A stretch of DNA of 64,000 bases from Longibacter salinarum (lineage in GTDB: Bacteria; Bacteroidota; Rhodothermia; Rhodothermales; Salinibacteraceae), in NCBI RefSeq assembly GCF_002554795.1, contig NZ_PDEQ01000001.1, positions 744,001-808,000 on the forward strand, in the 5' to 3' direction. The notes under the pieces were generated by a model, which was not told where the DNA came from, did no database searches, and worked only from the letters and a program-made list of their open reading frames with translations. Each line of letters begins with the position of its first letter. The stretch's first letter is position 1. The translations under genes were made by a program, and so were the position numbers. Positions 43,837 to 53,380 of the stretch are shown piece by piece.

Positions 43837-45897
43837 TTATTCCATCCGCTCAAAGTGAACACCCTCCGTCCGACCGTTGCCGGCATCAAACCCGACGATG
43901 GACCCGTTGTCTCCTCGAACAAACTCAATGTTCGTCACGGGAAACGTGCCGGAGAAGCGATCTTCCTTTGTTGGGCGCAATTCGATGTCATCCAGGCGCG
44001 CATGAGTCAGAACAAGCACGCCGTCCTCGACGACCATCGTGTAGGTGGTCTGTAGTTCGTCGCTGTAATAGTTGCCCGCGTACGCAGCAAGAGAGTCGGC
44101 GGCCGGCTCCCACGGCTTCGCTTCAATCCGGGATGCCGGCTGCTCGCCGTTCTGATACAGGGTCAACGCCTGAGCTTTCCCGTCCGCCACGTCGCGGAAT
44201 TCAACGCGCGCTTCCACAGCGATAAGATCAAACTCTTTCGGGCCGACGGGAACGATTTCGAGTTTCGGCTGACCGGTTGCCTGCACGTAGAACGTCCCCT
44301 CCTCCTGGGTAAACGTGAGGACGAACCCGGACACATTGTCCAGTTCGTATCGCCCCGCAAACGTTTCGAATCGTTGGGGCGTCATCTCGGCTGGGTCGAA
44401 CGTGCTGGAATCGCTCGTAGCCTCATCAGCCGGTGCGGTGTCCGACTCCAACTCCATGGCATCCCCGAAGAAGACCTCCGCGACATCCTGAGGTAGCGAG
44501 CCCGGTACCATTGCATTATTCGACATCAGAATAAAACCGGCATCGAGATCGGGAAAGTACGTGAGTTGAGCGCGATGCGCGAGATCGGAGCCCCCGTGCT
44601 GGATGACGTTGAGGCCGTGCCTCTTCTGGACGAAGAGGCCGAGCCCATACTCCGTCGTGTCACCGCTCGCGAGCACGTACGGGGTCGTCATCTTCTCGTA
44701 AGCCTCCGATCCCCCGAGTTCATGCGTGTCGAAATTGTCGATCCATTTTGCGAGATCCCCAAGCGTGGTGTACATACCTCCGGCCCCCATCGACGCCGGC
44801 AGGTCGAATCCTTCGCGATACTCCCCATCCTCCATCACGTAGCCCTGGGCCGCATGTGGCACGATCTCCGAGCGGGGCGCCCGCACGAGCGTGTTCGTCA
44901 TACCCAGAGGCTGAAATACATTCTCATTCATGTAGGTGGGGAAAGACATGCCGGACACCTTCGCGACAATCCTGGCCAGAAGCTGGTATCCCGTGTTGTT
45001 ATAATTCCATCGCGCACCCGGCGAATTTTGGAGCTCGGGCTGACGCTGTATCACCTCGTACGTCATATCGTCGTCGATGAAGTCTCCTTTTTCGATTCGG
45101 ATACCCGACATGACGGCGGTGTTCATGATCTCACGATACCCGCTGGTGTGCGTGAGCAGATGCCGAATTCGAACCGTGTCTTCGAAGGCCTTGACCTCCG
45201 GCAAGTGCTTCGTCACAGGATCGTCCAGCGAGAGCTTTCCCTCATGCTCCAAAAGGAGGACAGCCATCGCGGTGAACTGCTTGGAGACGGAGCCGATGTT
45301 GGAGGGTGTATCGACGGTAAAAGGCGCCTCCGCTGTTAGATCGGCCATCCCGAACGCCCCGCTGTACGTGAGTTCGCCATTCCGTACAACACCGACAAGC
45401 AGCCCGGGCGCATCGCCGGTCAGCCGGTAGGCCAACTGCTCAACGCGGGCTTCAGGCGTCTCCGCAATCGGCTCGATGCCATCCAGACGCAACGTGTAAC
45501 GGCCCGTGTCCTTCTCGAACGGCGTCACCACCAGCTCATACACGCCTTTCGCCTCAGACTCGAAATTGAAAGGCTCCGGCCCCTCGCCGGACATGTCGAT
45601 CTGCACCACCGTGGAACTGTCTGGAGCGATCACTTCGATAACGACATCTACCGATTCCTGATTGGCCGTACCAAAAACGAATTGACCGGCGTCGAGAGAG
45701 ACCGAATAGCGATGCATGTCATCCTCGCCAAGCGAATCGGCCACGCTCTCCGACACAGACAGAGTGCGACCCGCCGTCTGGGCGGTAGCCTGCGGTATTC
45801 CGATCACGGAGGCAGCAAGAACGACGACGAGCAGGCAAATGATAGCCGCTCGATCATTCAATTGACGAAACATCAGACACGGAAGGATTCGATTCAC
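43837..45897 (-). CDS. Exported serine hydrolase, class C beta-lactamase-like
   Basis: A 686-residue exported protein with a signal-like hydrophobic stretch (AAIICLLVVVLAASVIGIPQATAQ). A domain of about 100 residues precedes the serine hydrolase domain (about 160-460). The catalytic motif SxxK is SVSKQFT near residue 211, the YxN motif is YNNTGYQLL, and HGGSDL corresponds to the third motif. The C-terminal 200 residues form a lipocalin-like or DUF3471-type beta region. It belongs to the beta-lactamase/D-aminopeptidase/esterase family; the substrate cannot be told. It is isolated, with its own terminator. Confidence 0.92.
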   Translation of the reverse strand: MNRILPCLMFRQLNDRAAIICLLVVVLAASVIGIPQATAQTAGRTLSVSESVADSLGEDDMHRYSVSLDAGQFVFGTANQESVDVVIEVIAPDSSTVVQIDMSGEGPEPFNFESEAKGVYELVVTPFEKDTGRYTLRLDGIEPIAETPEARVEQLAYRLTGDAPGLLVGVVRNGELTYSGAFGMADLTAEAPFTVDTPSNIGSVSKQFTAMAVLLLEHEGKLSLDDPVTKHLPEVKAFEDTVRIRHLLTHTSGYREIMNTAVMSGIRIEKGDFIDDDMTYEVIQRQPELQNSPGARWNYNNTGYQLLARIVAKVSGMSFPTYMNENVFQPLGMTNTLVRAPRSEIVPHAAQGYVMEDGEYREGFDLPASMGAGGMYTTLGDLAKWIDNFDTHELGGSEAYEKMTTPYVLASGDTTEYGLGLFVQKRHGLNVIQHGGSDLAHRAQLTYFPDLDAGFILMSNNAMVPGSLPQDVAEVFFGDAMELESDTAPADEATSDSSTFDPAEMTPQRFETFAGRYELDNVSGFVLTFTQEEGTFYVQATGQPKLEIVPVGPKEFDLIAVEARVEFRDVADGKAQALTLYQNGEQPASRIEAKPWEPAADSLAAYAGNYYSDELQTTYTMVVEDGVLVLTHARLDDIELRPTKEDRFSGTFPVTNIEFVRGDNGSIVGFDAGNGRTEGVHFERME

Positions 45898-46031
45898 GGA
45901 AAAGCGAGGCTGTCGACCGATTATACATCTAAAGCACGACGATTTCTACTAAATGGTTACACGATTGACGACTGTTTTTCGGGCGATCCGTCCGTTGAAG
46001 GTCTGCTCACGTGTCGACCGGGGCTGAATAC

Positions 46032-46070
46032 AAAAGCGCCTCTCTCCCACATCGGGACAGAGGCGCTTTT
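46032..46070. terminator. Bidirectional intrinsic terminator
   Basis: Perfect 12-bp stem AAAAGCGCCTCT/AGAGGCGCTTTT (46032-46043 and 46059-46070), loop 15 nt, flanked by T-rich ends on both strands. It lies 24 bp beyond the glmS stop and ends that transcript. Confidence 0.85.
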
Positions 46071-46094
46071 CTACTTCAATTGGACGCAGGTGGC

Positions 46095-47927
46095 CTACTC
46101 TACCGTGACGCTCTTTGCGAGGTTGCGGGGCTGATCAACGTGGCATCCGCGCATGACAGCGATATGGTAACTCAGAAGCTGTAGCGGGACGACCGTCAAC
46201 AGTGGTGAAAGGAACTCTTCCGTCTTCGGAATACGCAGCACGTACTCGCAGAGTTTGTCGAGTTCGCCATTTCCCTCGTCCGTAATCGCGATGACTGACC
46301 CGTCGCGCGCGACAACCTCCTCGATGTTCGATACCACTTTGTCGTACGTCGAGTCCTTCATCGCAATAAAGACGACCGGCATAAAGCGGTCAATGAGAGC
46401 GATCGGACCGTGCTTCATCTCCGCAGCGGGGTATCCCTCGGCGTGGATGTAGCTAATCTCTTTGAGCTTCAACGCTCCCTCGAGTGCAACCGGGAAGTTA
46501 TAGCCTCGACCGAGGTACAGGAAGTTCGACGCGTATCGGTAGACGCTCGCCATCTCCCGAATCTCGTCGTTCATGTCGAGCACCTCATCGACCTTATCCG
46601 GAATGGATGCCAGCGCGTGGAGGTTGTGCGCCATTTCTCCCGTTGACAGCGTGCGATTTTCCGCAAGCTTGAGGGCGATCATGGCGAGGACCGTGACCTG
46701 CGCGGTGAATGCCTTGGTCGATGCAACGCCGATCTCGGGACCGGCATGCAGGTAGACGCCGGCATCCGTCTCGCGTGCAATGGTGGAGCCAACGACGTTG
46801 CAGATGCCGAGGCACAGTACGCCTTTTTTGCGCGCCTCTCGAACGGCCGCCAGCGTATCGGCCGTTTCACCACTCTGGGAGATGACGACGACCACGTCGC
46901 CGTCGCGGAGAATGGGATTCCGATACCGAAACTCACTGGCGTACTCGACCTCGACCGGGATTCGCGCAAACGACTCGATGAGATATTCGCCGACGAGGGC
47001 GGAGTGCCAGGACGTGCCACAGGCCGCGATAATGATGCGATCCGCATCCACAAGCTGATCCCACACGGTGTGCAGACCGCCTAGAACCACTCGCGGGTCC
47101 TCGGGAAGCAGACGTCCACGCATCGAGTCCGACAGCGAGGTCGGCTGCTCCATGATTTCCTTCAACATGAAGTGGTCGTAGCCGCTCTTCTCGATCTCAC
47201 CGAGATCCCACTCCAGCTCATGCACCTCTTTTTCCAGCGGGACGTTCTCGACCGTCTTCACCTCGTACCCGGAGCGGCTCACCGTCACGATTTCGCCGTC
47301 GCTCAGGTAGACAACCTGGCGCGTGTGCTCGACCAACGGCGCCGCATCGGAGCCGATAAAGTACTCACCATCTCCAATGCCGAGGATGAGCGGGCTCCCC
47401 TTGCGAGCAGCAATCAGCTTGTCGTTGACACTTGAGACGACAGCAATTCCGTACGTCCCGACGACCTGTGTCAAAGCCTGACGGATGGCTTCTTCCAGCG
47501 AAAGATCGGTCTCCGCGCGGATGTCATCGATCAGGTGAACGAGAACTTCGGTGTCGGTATCGCTCTCGAACGTGTATCCCTTCTCCGATAACCGTTGACG
47601 GATGACTCCGTGATTCTCGATGATCCCGTTGTGAACCAGGGCGAACTCCCCCGTCACGCTTGTATGAGGGTGCGCGTTTTCGTCCGTGGGCGGTCCGTGG
47701 GTCGCCCAGCGCGTGTGTCCGACGCCAAGCGTTCCTCTGAGCGGTTGACCGTTGACGGCGGATCGAAGCTCATCCACCTTTCCCTTTCGCTTCTCGACGA
47801 CCAAGCCGTCATCTCCTACGATGGCAAGACCGGCCGAGTCGTATCCTCGGTATTCGAGTCTTTTGAGACCGGTCAATAAAATCGATTCGGCTTGTTGATC
47901 ACCGATGTATCCAACAATTCCACACAT
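46095..47927 (-). CDS. glmS: Glutamine--fructose-6-phosphate aminotransferase (isomerizing)
   Basis: GlmS makes glucosamine-6-phosphate for peptidoglycan and lipopolysaccharide. The 610-residue product has a class II glutamine amidotransferase domain starting with Cys2 (MCGIVGYIGDQQAESILL), followed by GLGHTRWATHG-type sequence (here GVGHTRWATHGPPTDENAHPH). The two SIS domains contain ACGTSWHSALVGEYLIE, ISQSGETADTLAA, GREYNFPVALEGALKLKE-type sequence (here GRGYNFPVALEGALKLKE) and the C-terminal DQPRNLAKSVTVE loop. All parts are intact. Its leader (47928-48212) contains no recognised glmS ribozyme; regulation is unknown. Confidence 0.98.
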   Translation of the reverse strand: MCGIVGYIGDQQAESILLTGLKRLEYRGYDSAGLAIVGDDGLVVEKRKGKVDELRSAVNGQPLRGTLGVGHTRWATHGPPTDENAHPHTSVTGEFALVHNGIIENHGVIRQRLSEKGYTFESDTDTEVLVHLIDDIRAETDLSLEEAIRQALTQVVGTYGIAVVSSVNDKLIAARKGSPLILGIGDGEYFIGSDAAPLVEHTRQVVYLSDGEIVTVSRSGYEVKTVENVPLEKEVHELEWDLGEIEKSGYDHFMLKEIMEQPTSLSDSMRGRLLPEDPRVVLGGLHTVWDQLVDADRIIIAACGTSWHSALVGEYLIESFARIPVEVEYASEFRYRNPILRDGDVVVVISQSGETADTLAAVREARKKGVLCLGICNVVGSTIARETDAGVYLHAGPEIGVASTKAFTAQVTVLAMIALKLAENRTLSTGEMAHNLHALASIPDKVDEVLDMNDEIREMASVYRYASNFLYLGRGYNFPVALEGALKLKEISYIHAEGYPAAEMKHGPIALIDRFMPVVFIAMKDSTYDKVVSNIEEVVARDGSVIAITDEGNGELDKLCEYVLRIPKTEEFLSPLLTVVPLQLLSYHIAVMRGCHVDQPRNLAKSVTVE

Positions 47928-48212
47928 GTAAGGCCAGTCGAAACGTGATCAGGACGTACTGCTCAGAGAGGTGCTCTCTCCCGATGCTGCATGACACATT
48001 TGCACGAGAACCGTGCCACGGACAGCAGAGAGAATTGCGGGAGAACGAACGATGAGAAAAGAAACGACGAGAAAGCTAAGACTGCAACCTTTGAGGATGC
48101 TTATGTCGTTAAGAAGGTGACCGTCACGATTCGTGTCCCGTTTTCCCCGAAGCCGCAATGAACTTCCCCTACCGGCTTGTTGTTCGCCGCTCGTCGTATG
48201 ACACTCAGCGTG

Positions 48213-49037
48213 CTAGTACCGGTCCAGCGTAAATTTCTCACCGAGATACCGCTTTCTGACTTCTGGATCGGCTGCAAGCTCTTCGGCGGTGCCGGCCTTT
48301 AGGATATCTCCTTCATACAACAGATACGCACGATCGGTAATTGCCAGCGTCTCGTGGACGTTGTGGTCGGTGATGAGCACGCCAATTCCTCGCTCTTTGA
48401 GTCCGGCGACGATGGACTGAATGTCTTCCACGGCAATCGGGTCGACGCCCGCGAACGGCTCATCCAAGAGAAAAAATTGGGGACGCGTCGCCAGCGCACG
48501 GGCAATCTCGGTACGGCGCCGCTCTCCGCCAGACAATGCGTAGCCTTTCGACTCCCGAACGCGGTCCAACCCAAACTCACGAATCAGAGCTTCGACGCGA
48601 GCTTTTCGCTCCTGCGCACTGATTGGCTGAAACTCGAGCACAGCATGCAGATTGTCCTCAACGGACAACTCACGAAAGACGCTGGTCTCCTGCGCAAGGT
48701 ATCCCACACCGCGGCGTGCGCGCTTGTACATGGGTAGCCGCGTCACGTCATCGCCGCCGAGAACGATGCGACCCTCATTCGGCCGAATCATGCCGACGAT
48801 CATGTGGAAGGTGGTCGTCTTCCCCGCACCGTTCGGTCCCAAAAGCCCGACAATCTCACCCTGTTGCACGCGCAGGCTCACGTCTTTGACCACAGCACGT
48901 TTCTTGTAGCGCTTGGTCAGGTGCTCGGCAGACAACACGATCGGGTCGTCCGGAATCGACCGCTGGGCGACGGTCGGCTCCGATTCGGGAGCTACCTTCG
49001 GACTCGTCTCGGTATTCGAGGGGGCGGAGTCACTCAT
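48213..49037 (-). CDS. lptB: Lipopolysaccharide export ABC transporter ATP-binding protein LptB
   Basis: LptB powers LPS extraction from the inner membrane together with LptF/G. The 274-residue product has Walker [17 protein letters not shown] (about residue 70), the LptB-type Q-loop [18 protein letters not shown], signature [14 protein letters not shown], Walker [21 protein letters not shown], and the His switch [12 protein letters not shown] Ser/Pro/Glu-rich stretch of about 35 residues precedes the ATPase core. I chose ATG 49035-49037 ([10 protein letters not shown]), which overlaps the stop of the OstA-like gene by 8 bp, so translation is probably coupled. Confidence 0.95.
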   Translation of the reverse strand: MSDSAPSNTETSPKVAPESEPTVAQRSIPDDPIVLSAEHLTKRYKKRAVVKDVSLRVQQGEIVGLLGPNGAGKTTTFHMIVGMIRPNEGRIVLGGDDVTRLPMYKRARRGVGYLAQETSVFRELSVEDNLHAVLEFQPISAQERKARVEALIREFGLDRVRESKGYALSGGERRRTEIARALATRPQFFLLDEPFAGVDPIAVEDIQSIVAGLKERGIGVLITDHNVHETLAITDRAYLLYEGDILKAGTAEELAADPEVRKRYLGEKFTLDRY

Positions 49038-51060
49038 GCGGAACGTACACGGTCGTACTATCAGAAGGGGAAGACGGGGACCGCTGTATGTCCTCAACGT
49101 CGCGGGACGTGCGGCGTGAGGTCGTGTCCCTGGGAGCGGTTGAATCCTGCTCGGACGTCCTGGATCCGTCCCGCCCCGACGGGGATGTCGCGGGCGCTGC
49201 GTTCTCTGCAGCAACGCGTGCCGAATCTGACTCCGGGTTCGTCTCCGGGCGAAGTCGACGACGTACTCGTTCATCCGTAACGTAGTCTTTCTTTTCTGGT
49301 CGCCGGTCAGGCGTCCAGACGAACCCATCCAACTGAAAAGGGTCCGGCACGATTTCCTGCTTGTAATATGTGGTTTCCGTGCCCCCCAACACGCTAACAC
49401 GTTCGACATCACCTTTCGCAAAACGCAGGACGATGCGATCGGCACTCGTCTTCGCTGCCCCGTTCGCCTCCCCGTCACTTCCGGTCAAGAACCGAATCGC
49501 TAGGGCGTTGGGCTGGGCGACAATCTGCCGGATGGAGTCCCGCCGAAAGACCGCCGTGATCAATCGCCCTTTGAGCTGCTGCACCTTTCCGCTCACGCTG
49601 TCTTCCTGGGAGGCGAACGCATTTGAGCGGACAAAGACCGTATCGACCGACCGGTTCTTCGCCACAACGCGGATCGTATCTCCTGATACTTGCGAGCCAT
49701 CGAACCAGGCCATTGGTCCGCGATACAGCCGCGTCTCTTCCCGCGACGGCGCATCATTTTCTGCGTCATCGTCTCCGCTTGCAGAAAAGCGATCGTAGAC
49801 GACCGAATCGGCTGTGGCGGAGAGGTCCTGCTGCCAGATACGAACGGAATCAATCGCGACCATTCGGTTCAGCGTATCCGTCCGTAGCGCATTGAGTCGA
49901 TGCGACCGAACGAGCAGCGTGTCAGTGGGCTCTCCGAGACTATCTACTCGAACCTGTAGGAGGATCGCTCGACCGGTAACACGACTGGTTTTCTCCTGCT
50001 CGTCGTTCACAGCCTGATCGCCCCAGAGCAGCGTTTGCTCCCCTGCGTCGGCGGGCTCCTCTGCCTCCGTTTCATCAGGAGAAGCGTCCGGACGATCCGA
50101 CGCGGCCCGCGCTTCTAGCGAATCGTACCCGGCGCTTCGCTCTGCAAGTGCCTGCGACGTCGGGTTGCGGTCGATAAAGACGTCGCCCCGTGCCTCCGTT
50201 CGCTCCTCGTCCCGGTAGTAGACCACAGTGTCCGCCTCCATGTACGTATCCGGGTCGCGGACTTCCACCTCACCAAAAAAGTCGGCCCGCTCTTGCTCCG
50301 AGTAGTAGACGCCGGACTCGGCGCGGAGTGTCCGGTCGTCATCCACGAGCAGAACGGAGTCTGGGAAGACGGATCGCTTCTCGTCGGAATAATAAATTGC
50401 ACGTGTCGAGTACACATCGACATCACCGTCGGAGAGGTGAACACGGCCGAAAGCGCGCCCCACTTTCGAGCGTCGGTCATACCGGACGGTGGTCGACCGA
50501 AGCGTGTCTCCTCGTTCAAAAATCACCACGTCGCCGCGGAACAGAAACTCATCCTTCGACAGGTACCGGACGGCTTCGCGGGACCGGAGAATCGTGCTGT
50601 CCTGCCGGACGAAAACATTTCCGAAGAGCTCCTGGAGGCGCTCCCCTTCTTCACCATCACGAGCGGACAACGAATCCGCACGAACGCGAACCCTCTGATC
50701 ACTTCCCGCGGCCGTTTCCCCGGAGGGGATGGTGTCTTGCGGTGTCAGACGCCGAAGCGAGTCGTTGGAGGGCTCGGTCCGACGTGTCGTGTCAATTTGA
50801 ATTCGGTCGTCGCGGACGGTATCTAACGCTGCAGCCGGAAGCGAGTCCGTATCCATGATCGAATCGGCACCCGCTGCCAGAGAGTCCGCATCGAGCGTGT
50901 CGACGGACACTGAGTCTGCCATTTGATCTGAAGCATCCGAGGACGACTGAAACGCAGCACAGCCCGTGAGCACGCTCCCCCAGCAAAGGATGGCCAATCC
51001 CGCCACCACGAGTCGGTATTGGGCTTCCGATATCAGAAAAGGGCGATAAACGGGTGTCAC
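49030..51060 (-). CDS. OstA-like lipoprotein (LptA-related periplasmic LPS transport protein)
   Basis: A 676-residue protein with lipobox signal [18 protein letters not shown] and a long Asp/Ser-rich linker. The OstA/LptA-like beta-jellyroll repeats follow: [25 protein letters not shown], then [25 protein letters not shown] and [20 protein letters not shown] further repeat series runs to about residue 570, and the C-terminal 90 residues are low complexity. It should bridge the periplasm for LPS between LptC and the outer membrane. The gene lies between lptC and lptB. This size is large compared with LptA (about 180 aa), as in related bacteria. Confidence 0.88.
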   Translation of the reverse strand: MTPVYRPFLISEAQYRLVVAGLAILCWGSVLTGCAAFQSSSDASDQMADSVSVDTLDADSLAAGADSIMDTDSLPAAALDTVRDDRIQIDTTRRTEPSNDSLRRLTPQDTIPSGETAAGSDQRVRVRADSLSARDGEEGERLQELFGNVFVRQDSTILRSREAVRYLSKDEFLFRGDVVIFERGDTLRSTTVRYDRRSKVGRAFGRVHLSDGDVDVYSTRAIYYSDEKRSVFPDSVLLVDDDRTLRAESGVYYSEQERADFFGEVEVRDPDTYMEADTVVYYRDEERTEARGDVFIDRNPTSQALAERSAGYDSLEARAASDRPDASPDETEAEEPADAGEQTLLWGDQAVNDEQEKTSRVTGRAILLQVRVDSLGEPTDTLLVRSHRLNALRTDTLNRMVAIDSVRIWQQDLSATADSVVYDRFSASGDDDAENDAPSREETRLYRGPMAWFDGSQVSGDTIRVVAKNRSVDTVFVRSNAFASQEDSVSGKVQQLKGRLITAVFRRDSIRQIVAQPNALAIRFLTGSDGEANGAAKTSADRIVLRFAKGDVERVSVLGGTETTYYKQEIVPDPFQLDGFVWTPDRRPEKKDYVTDERVRRRLRPETNPESDSARVAAENAAPATSPSGRDGSRTSEQDSTAPRDTTSRRTSRDVEDIQRSPSSPSDSTTVYVPHE

Positions 51061-51111
51061 GAATCGTAAATCGTTAATGGGTGAAAAGACAAGCAGGTGC
51101 GGACAAGGGAG

Positions 51112-51924
51112 TTATCGTTCCCTCCCGCCACCCGAAACGGAATCGGGATCTGGAGACTCTTCTACATCCACATCCGCCGTGAAGCGCCCGATCTGGTAGG
51201 TGTCAAGATCCTCGTCGGCCACGAGGCCATTGCCCTGCACATCCTCGGTCGGCGTGATGATTCGAACGAACCGTCGAGTTCGGATCTTACGTGAGTTTTG
51301 ATTCCACGTCAAGTGTTCGCTCGAAAGGCGTTTGTTGTCCACCGTGTGCACCATCACGTCACCAAACGCCTCGAAGCGGCTCTCATCGGCGAAATACAGC
51401 ATCCGTTCTGCAGTGATGACGGCTGACGAATCCCCCTCTTCGAAGACGTAGGCAATAACGCGGTCGTGAGGAATCGGCCCTCCCTGAATTCCCGTGAGCG
51501 AATCTCGTCGTCCTCTCGAAGCCGTGACGGAATCCCCGAGCGCGGAAGGGCGGTCGAGGGAATCCGACGCCGACCGTTCTGCCGTCGACGAATCGGCTAT
51601 CATCGAGAGCTCGATGTACGTACTGTCGTCAGTCTCGTAGTGCGCCATGCGATCGGCAACAAAGTGAGCGCGACGCAGCCCTTCTTCCTGTAGGCCGAAA
51701 TGGACAGACCAACTGACCTGCGTCGGGGCATTCTCCGTGGAGTCCGCCGCCATGGCTGCCGATACGTCGCGCTCGCGTCGTTCACAGCCCAGCAGGCAAA
51801 TCCCGACCAGAAGAGCAACAGCCACGAACCCGTACCGTCTGCCTCTTTGCCTACACGCCCCCCCCGATTTCCAGATGCGCCGGGTCAGCGGACGGAACGC
51901 AACGATGGTCGATATACCACGCAT
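51112..51924 (-). CDS. lptC: LPS export system protein LptC
   Basis: LptC passes lipopolysaccharide from LptBFG to LptA-type proteins. The 270-residue product has a basic N-terminus and lipobox-like signal VAVALLVGICLLGC near residue 46. The LptC fold follows, seen as TYIELSMIADSS, YVFEEGDSSAVITAERMLYFADESRFEAFGDVMVHTVDNKRL, then SSEHLTWNQNSRKIRTRRFVRIITP and GNGLVADEDLDTYQIGRF, the most conserved part. A Ser-rich insert lies at about 105-150. I chose ATG 51922-51924 (MRGISTIVAF); other starts are possible. It is first in the lptC-ostA-lptB operon. Confidence 0.87.
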   Translation of the reverse strand: MRGISTIVAFRPLTRRIWKSGGACRQRGRRYGFVAVALLVGICLLGCERRERDVSAAMAADSTENAPTQVSWSVHFGLQEEGLRRAHFVADRMAHYETDDSTYIELSMIADSSTAERSASDSLDRPSALGDSVTASRGRRDSLTGIQGGPIPHDRVIAYVFEEGDSSAVITAERMLYFADESRFEAFGDVMVHTVDNKRLSSEHLTWNQNSRKIRTRRFVRIITPTEDVQGNGLVADEDLDTYQIGRFTADVDVEESPDPDSVSGGGRER

Positions 51925-52366
51925 AACAAGAGGGATCTTCGAATCAATACAATCGGGACCAGGCCCGACGACGGACGCCATCACCGGACGTGCGTTTTCA
52001 ATACCCGATGGATTGACAACCAAAACCCTGGCGGGTGAACACACATCGCCCGGGCACGTTTGCCGAATCTACGAACAATTTTGGCTACAATCGGATCAAC
52101 GTCCACCTACCACGGTCGCAGGCGTTGCGTTCGCGCTTATTCTTTGCGACGTTGTACGTAAACGTGAGACGTATCAATGGTATTGCGTCATTGTGGTGGA
52201 ACCGGGATGGCTCACGCCACTCCCTGCGAATGAGTATGTTTGATGACCACAGCGGCTGTGTGGACCCGTGACGTGCGTTCGGAAATGCACCAATCGGCCC
52301 AATCGGTGGCATTTATGCGGCTGGTTCCCTCCTTATCACGCGTCGACCTCTATATAATCGACTCAT
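51925..52366. other. Divergent intergenic region lptC/STAS
   Basis: 442 bp between the divergent lptC and STAS genes. The lptC frame extends to 52044 without conserved residues. The nearby CCAATCGGCCCAATCGG (52289-52305) is a short direct repeat of CCAATCGG. No gene or strong terminator is seen; both promoters should be here. Confidence 0.4.
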
Positions 52367-52705
52367 ATGAGTTTTACGGTAGAATCTTTATCTCCACAGA
52401 CGGTCGTCATCCGTATGGGTGAAGCCCTCGACTTCCGGAACGCCGACGAATTCAAGTCGACGTTTCAGTCCGAAATCGACGACGGCTCCGTGAATTTCAT
52501 TCTGGACTTTTCTGACACGGCTGTGCTCGACAGCACCGGTCTAGGGTCGATCTTTTCGCTGTACCGGCAGATTTCGCCGGATGACGGTCAAGTCGCATTC
52601 GCGGATGTGTCGAGGCCCGTCCAAGTCGTCGTGCAGCTCACCCGCACGTACAAAGTATTTCGCCAGTTTCCAACGGTCGACGCCGCGCATGACGCGTTGG
52701 CCTAG
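52367..52705 (+). CDS. STAS-domain anti-sigma factor antagonist
   Basis: A 112-residue single-domain protein of the SpoIIAA/RsbV type. It has VVIRMGEALDFRNADEFKSTF and the phosphorylatable Ser region VNFILDFSDTAVLDSTGLGSIFSLYRQI, where DSTG matches the conserved D-S-x-G. The end is QVVVQLTRTYKVFRQFPTVDAAHDALA. Dephosphorylated STAS binds the HATPase kinase and frees its target. The two following genes encode the kinase-like and phosphatase partners, 54 bp apart and then overlapping. No sigma factor gene is close, so the controlled output is unknown. Confidence 0.92.
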   Translation: MSFTVESLSPQTVVIRMGEALDFRNADEFKSTFQSEIDDGSVNFILDFSDTAVLDSTGLGSIFSLYRQISPDDGQVAFADVSRPVQVVVQLTRTYKVFRQFPTVDAAHDALA

Positions 52706-52759
52706 CTATTCGTAGCACGAATCTGTTCACACGGCGGGACGCAACCGCCGGGCTGGCGT

Positions 52760-53380
52760 ATGGGCATGCACTCAATCTCACAACATTACGACGACCTCAA
52801 TCGCGCGATCGATGACGTGCGAGGTCTGCTCGACGAGTGGCTCGCTGAGTTCGGCGAGGACCCGATGTCCACGTGGGCAGCCAATACGTCGTCCGAACGA
52901 CCGGATGGTACGTCGTTTCGCAAGCACGCGAAGGATACAGGGCCCGACTCTGCGTCGTCAGAGTCCTCCTCTTCCCGTCCTATTCCTTCAGAATCATCGA
53001 ACGGCACGTCACTGCCAGACGAAGATCAAGGACGACCATCGGTTGTTCGGTATGTCCAGGTCGTTCTTCACGAGTGGCTCGCGAACCTGATTCAGCATGC
53101 CGACTTCGGATCCGAGTCCCCTACCGTTGAGATTCGCATCTACGCCCACGAGCGGTATATTTCTTGCGCTGTAGATGATAATTCGCATGGATTCGATTTG
53201 CAGGAACAGCTCGTTAAGCAGCGTCAGGAGGCCCGCGTTCTACCCGAGCGAGGCATGGGACTGCGCATCATTAACGCGTGTACTGATAGGTGCACGTATC
53301 ACTCGACCGACGCCGGGTGCCACCGTTTCGAATTTTCCATTCCCGTCGATCACGACCCATGGCTGAGCATGCTATTCTGA
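52760..53380 (+). CDS. RsbW-like HATPase kinase (anti-sigma factor type)
   Basis: A 206-residue GHKL ATPase. The N-box is HEWLANLIQHADF (Glu, Asn and His conserved), the G1 region is VDDNSHGFD and the G2 region is PERGMGLRIINACTD. Together they indicate an RsbW/SpoIIAB-like Ser kinase. An unusual Ser/Asp/Pro-rich insertion of about 45 residues lies between the N-terminal helix and the ATPase core. It should phosphorylate the STAS protein encoded just upstream. The last 22 bases overlap the phosphatase gene, which indicates coupled translation. Confidence 0.87.
   Translation: MGMHSISQHYDDLNRAIDDVRGLLDEWLAEFGEDPMSTWAANTSSERPDGTSFRKHAKDTGPDSASSESSSSRPIPSESSNGTSLPDEDQGRPSVVRYVQVVLHEWLANLIQHADFGSESPTVEIRIYAHERYISCAVDDNSHGFDLQEQLVKQRQEARVLPERGMGLRIINACTDRCTYHSTDAGCHRFEFSIPVDHDPWLSMLF

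Noticed and set aside
47928-48212. Possible glmS ribozyme or riboswitch in the glmS leader
   Set aside because: I could not recognise the conserved core and no pseudoknot pairing was convincing; the leader was left unannotated.
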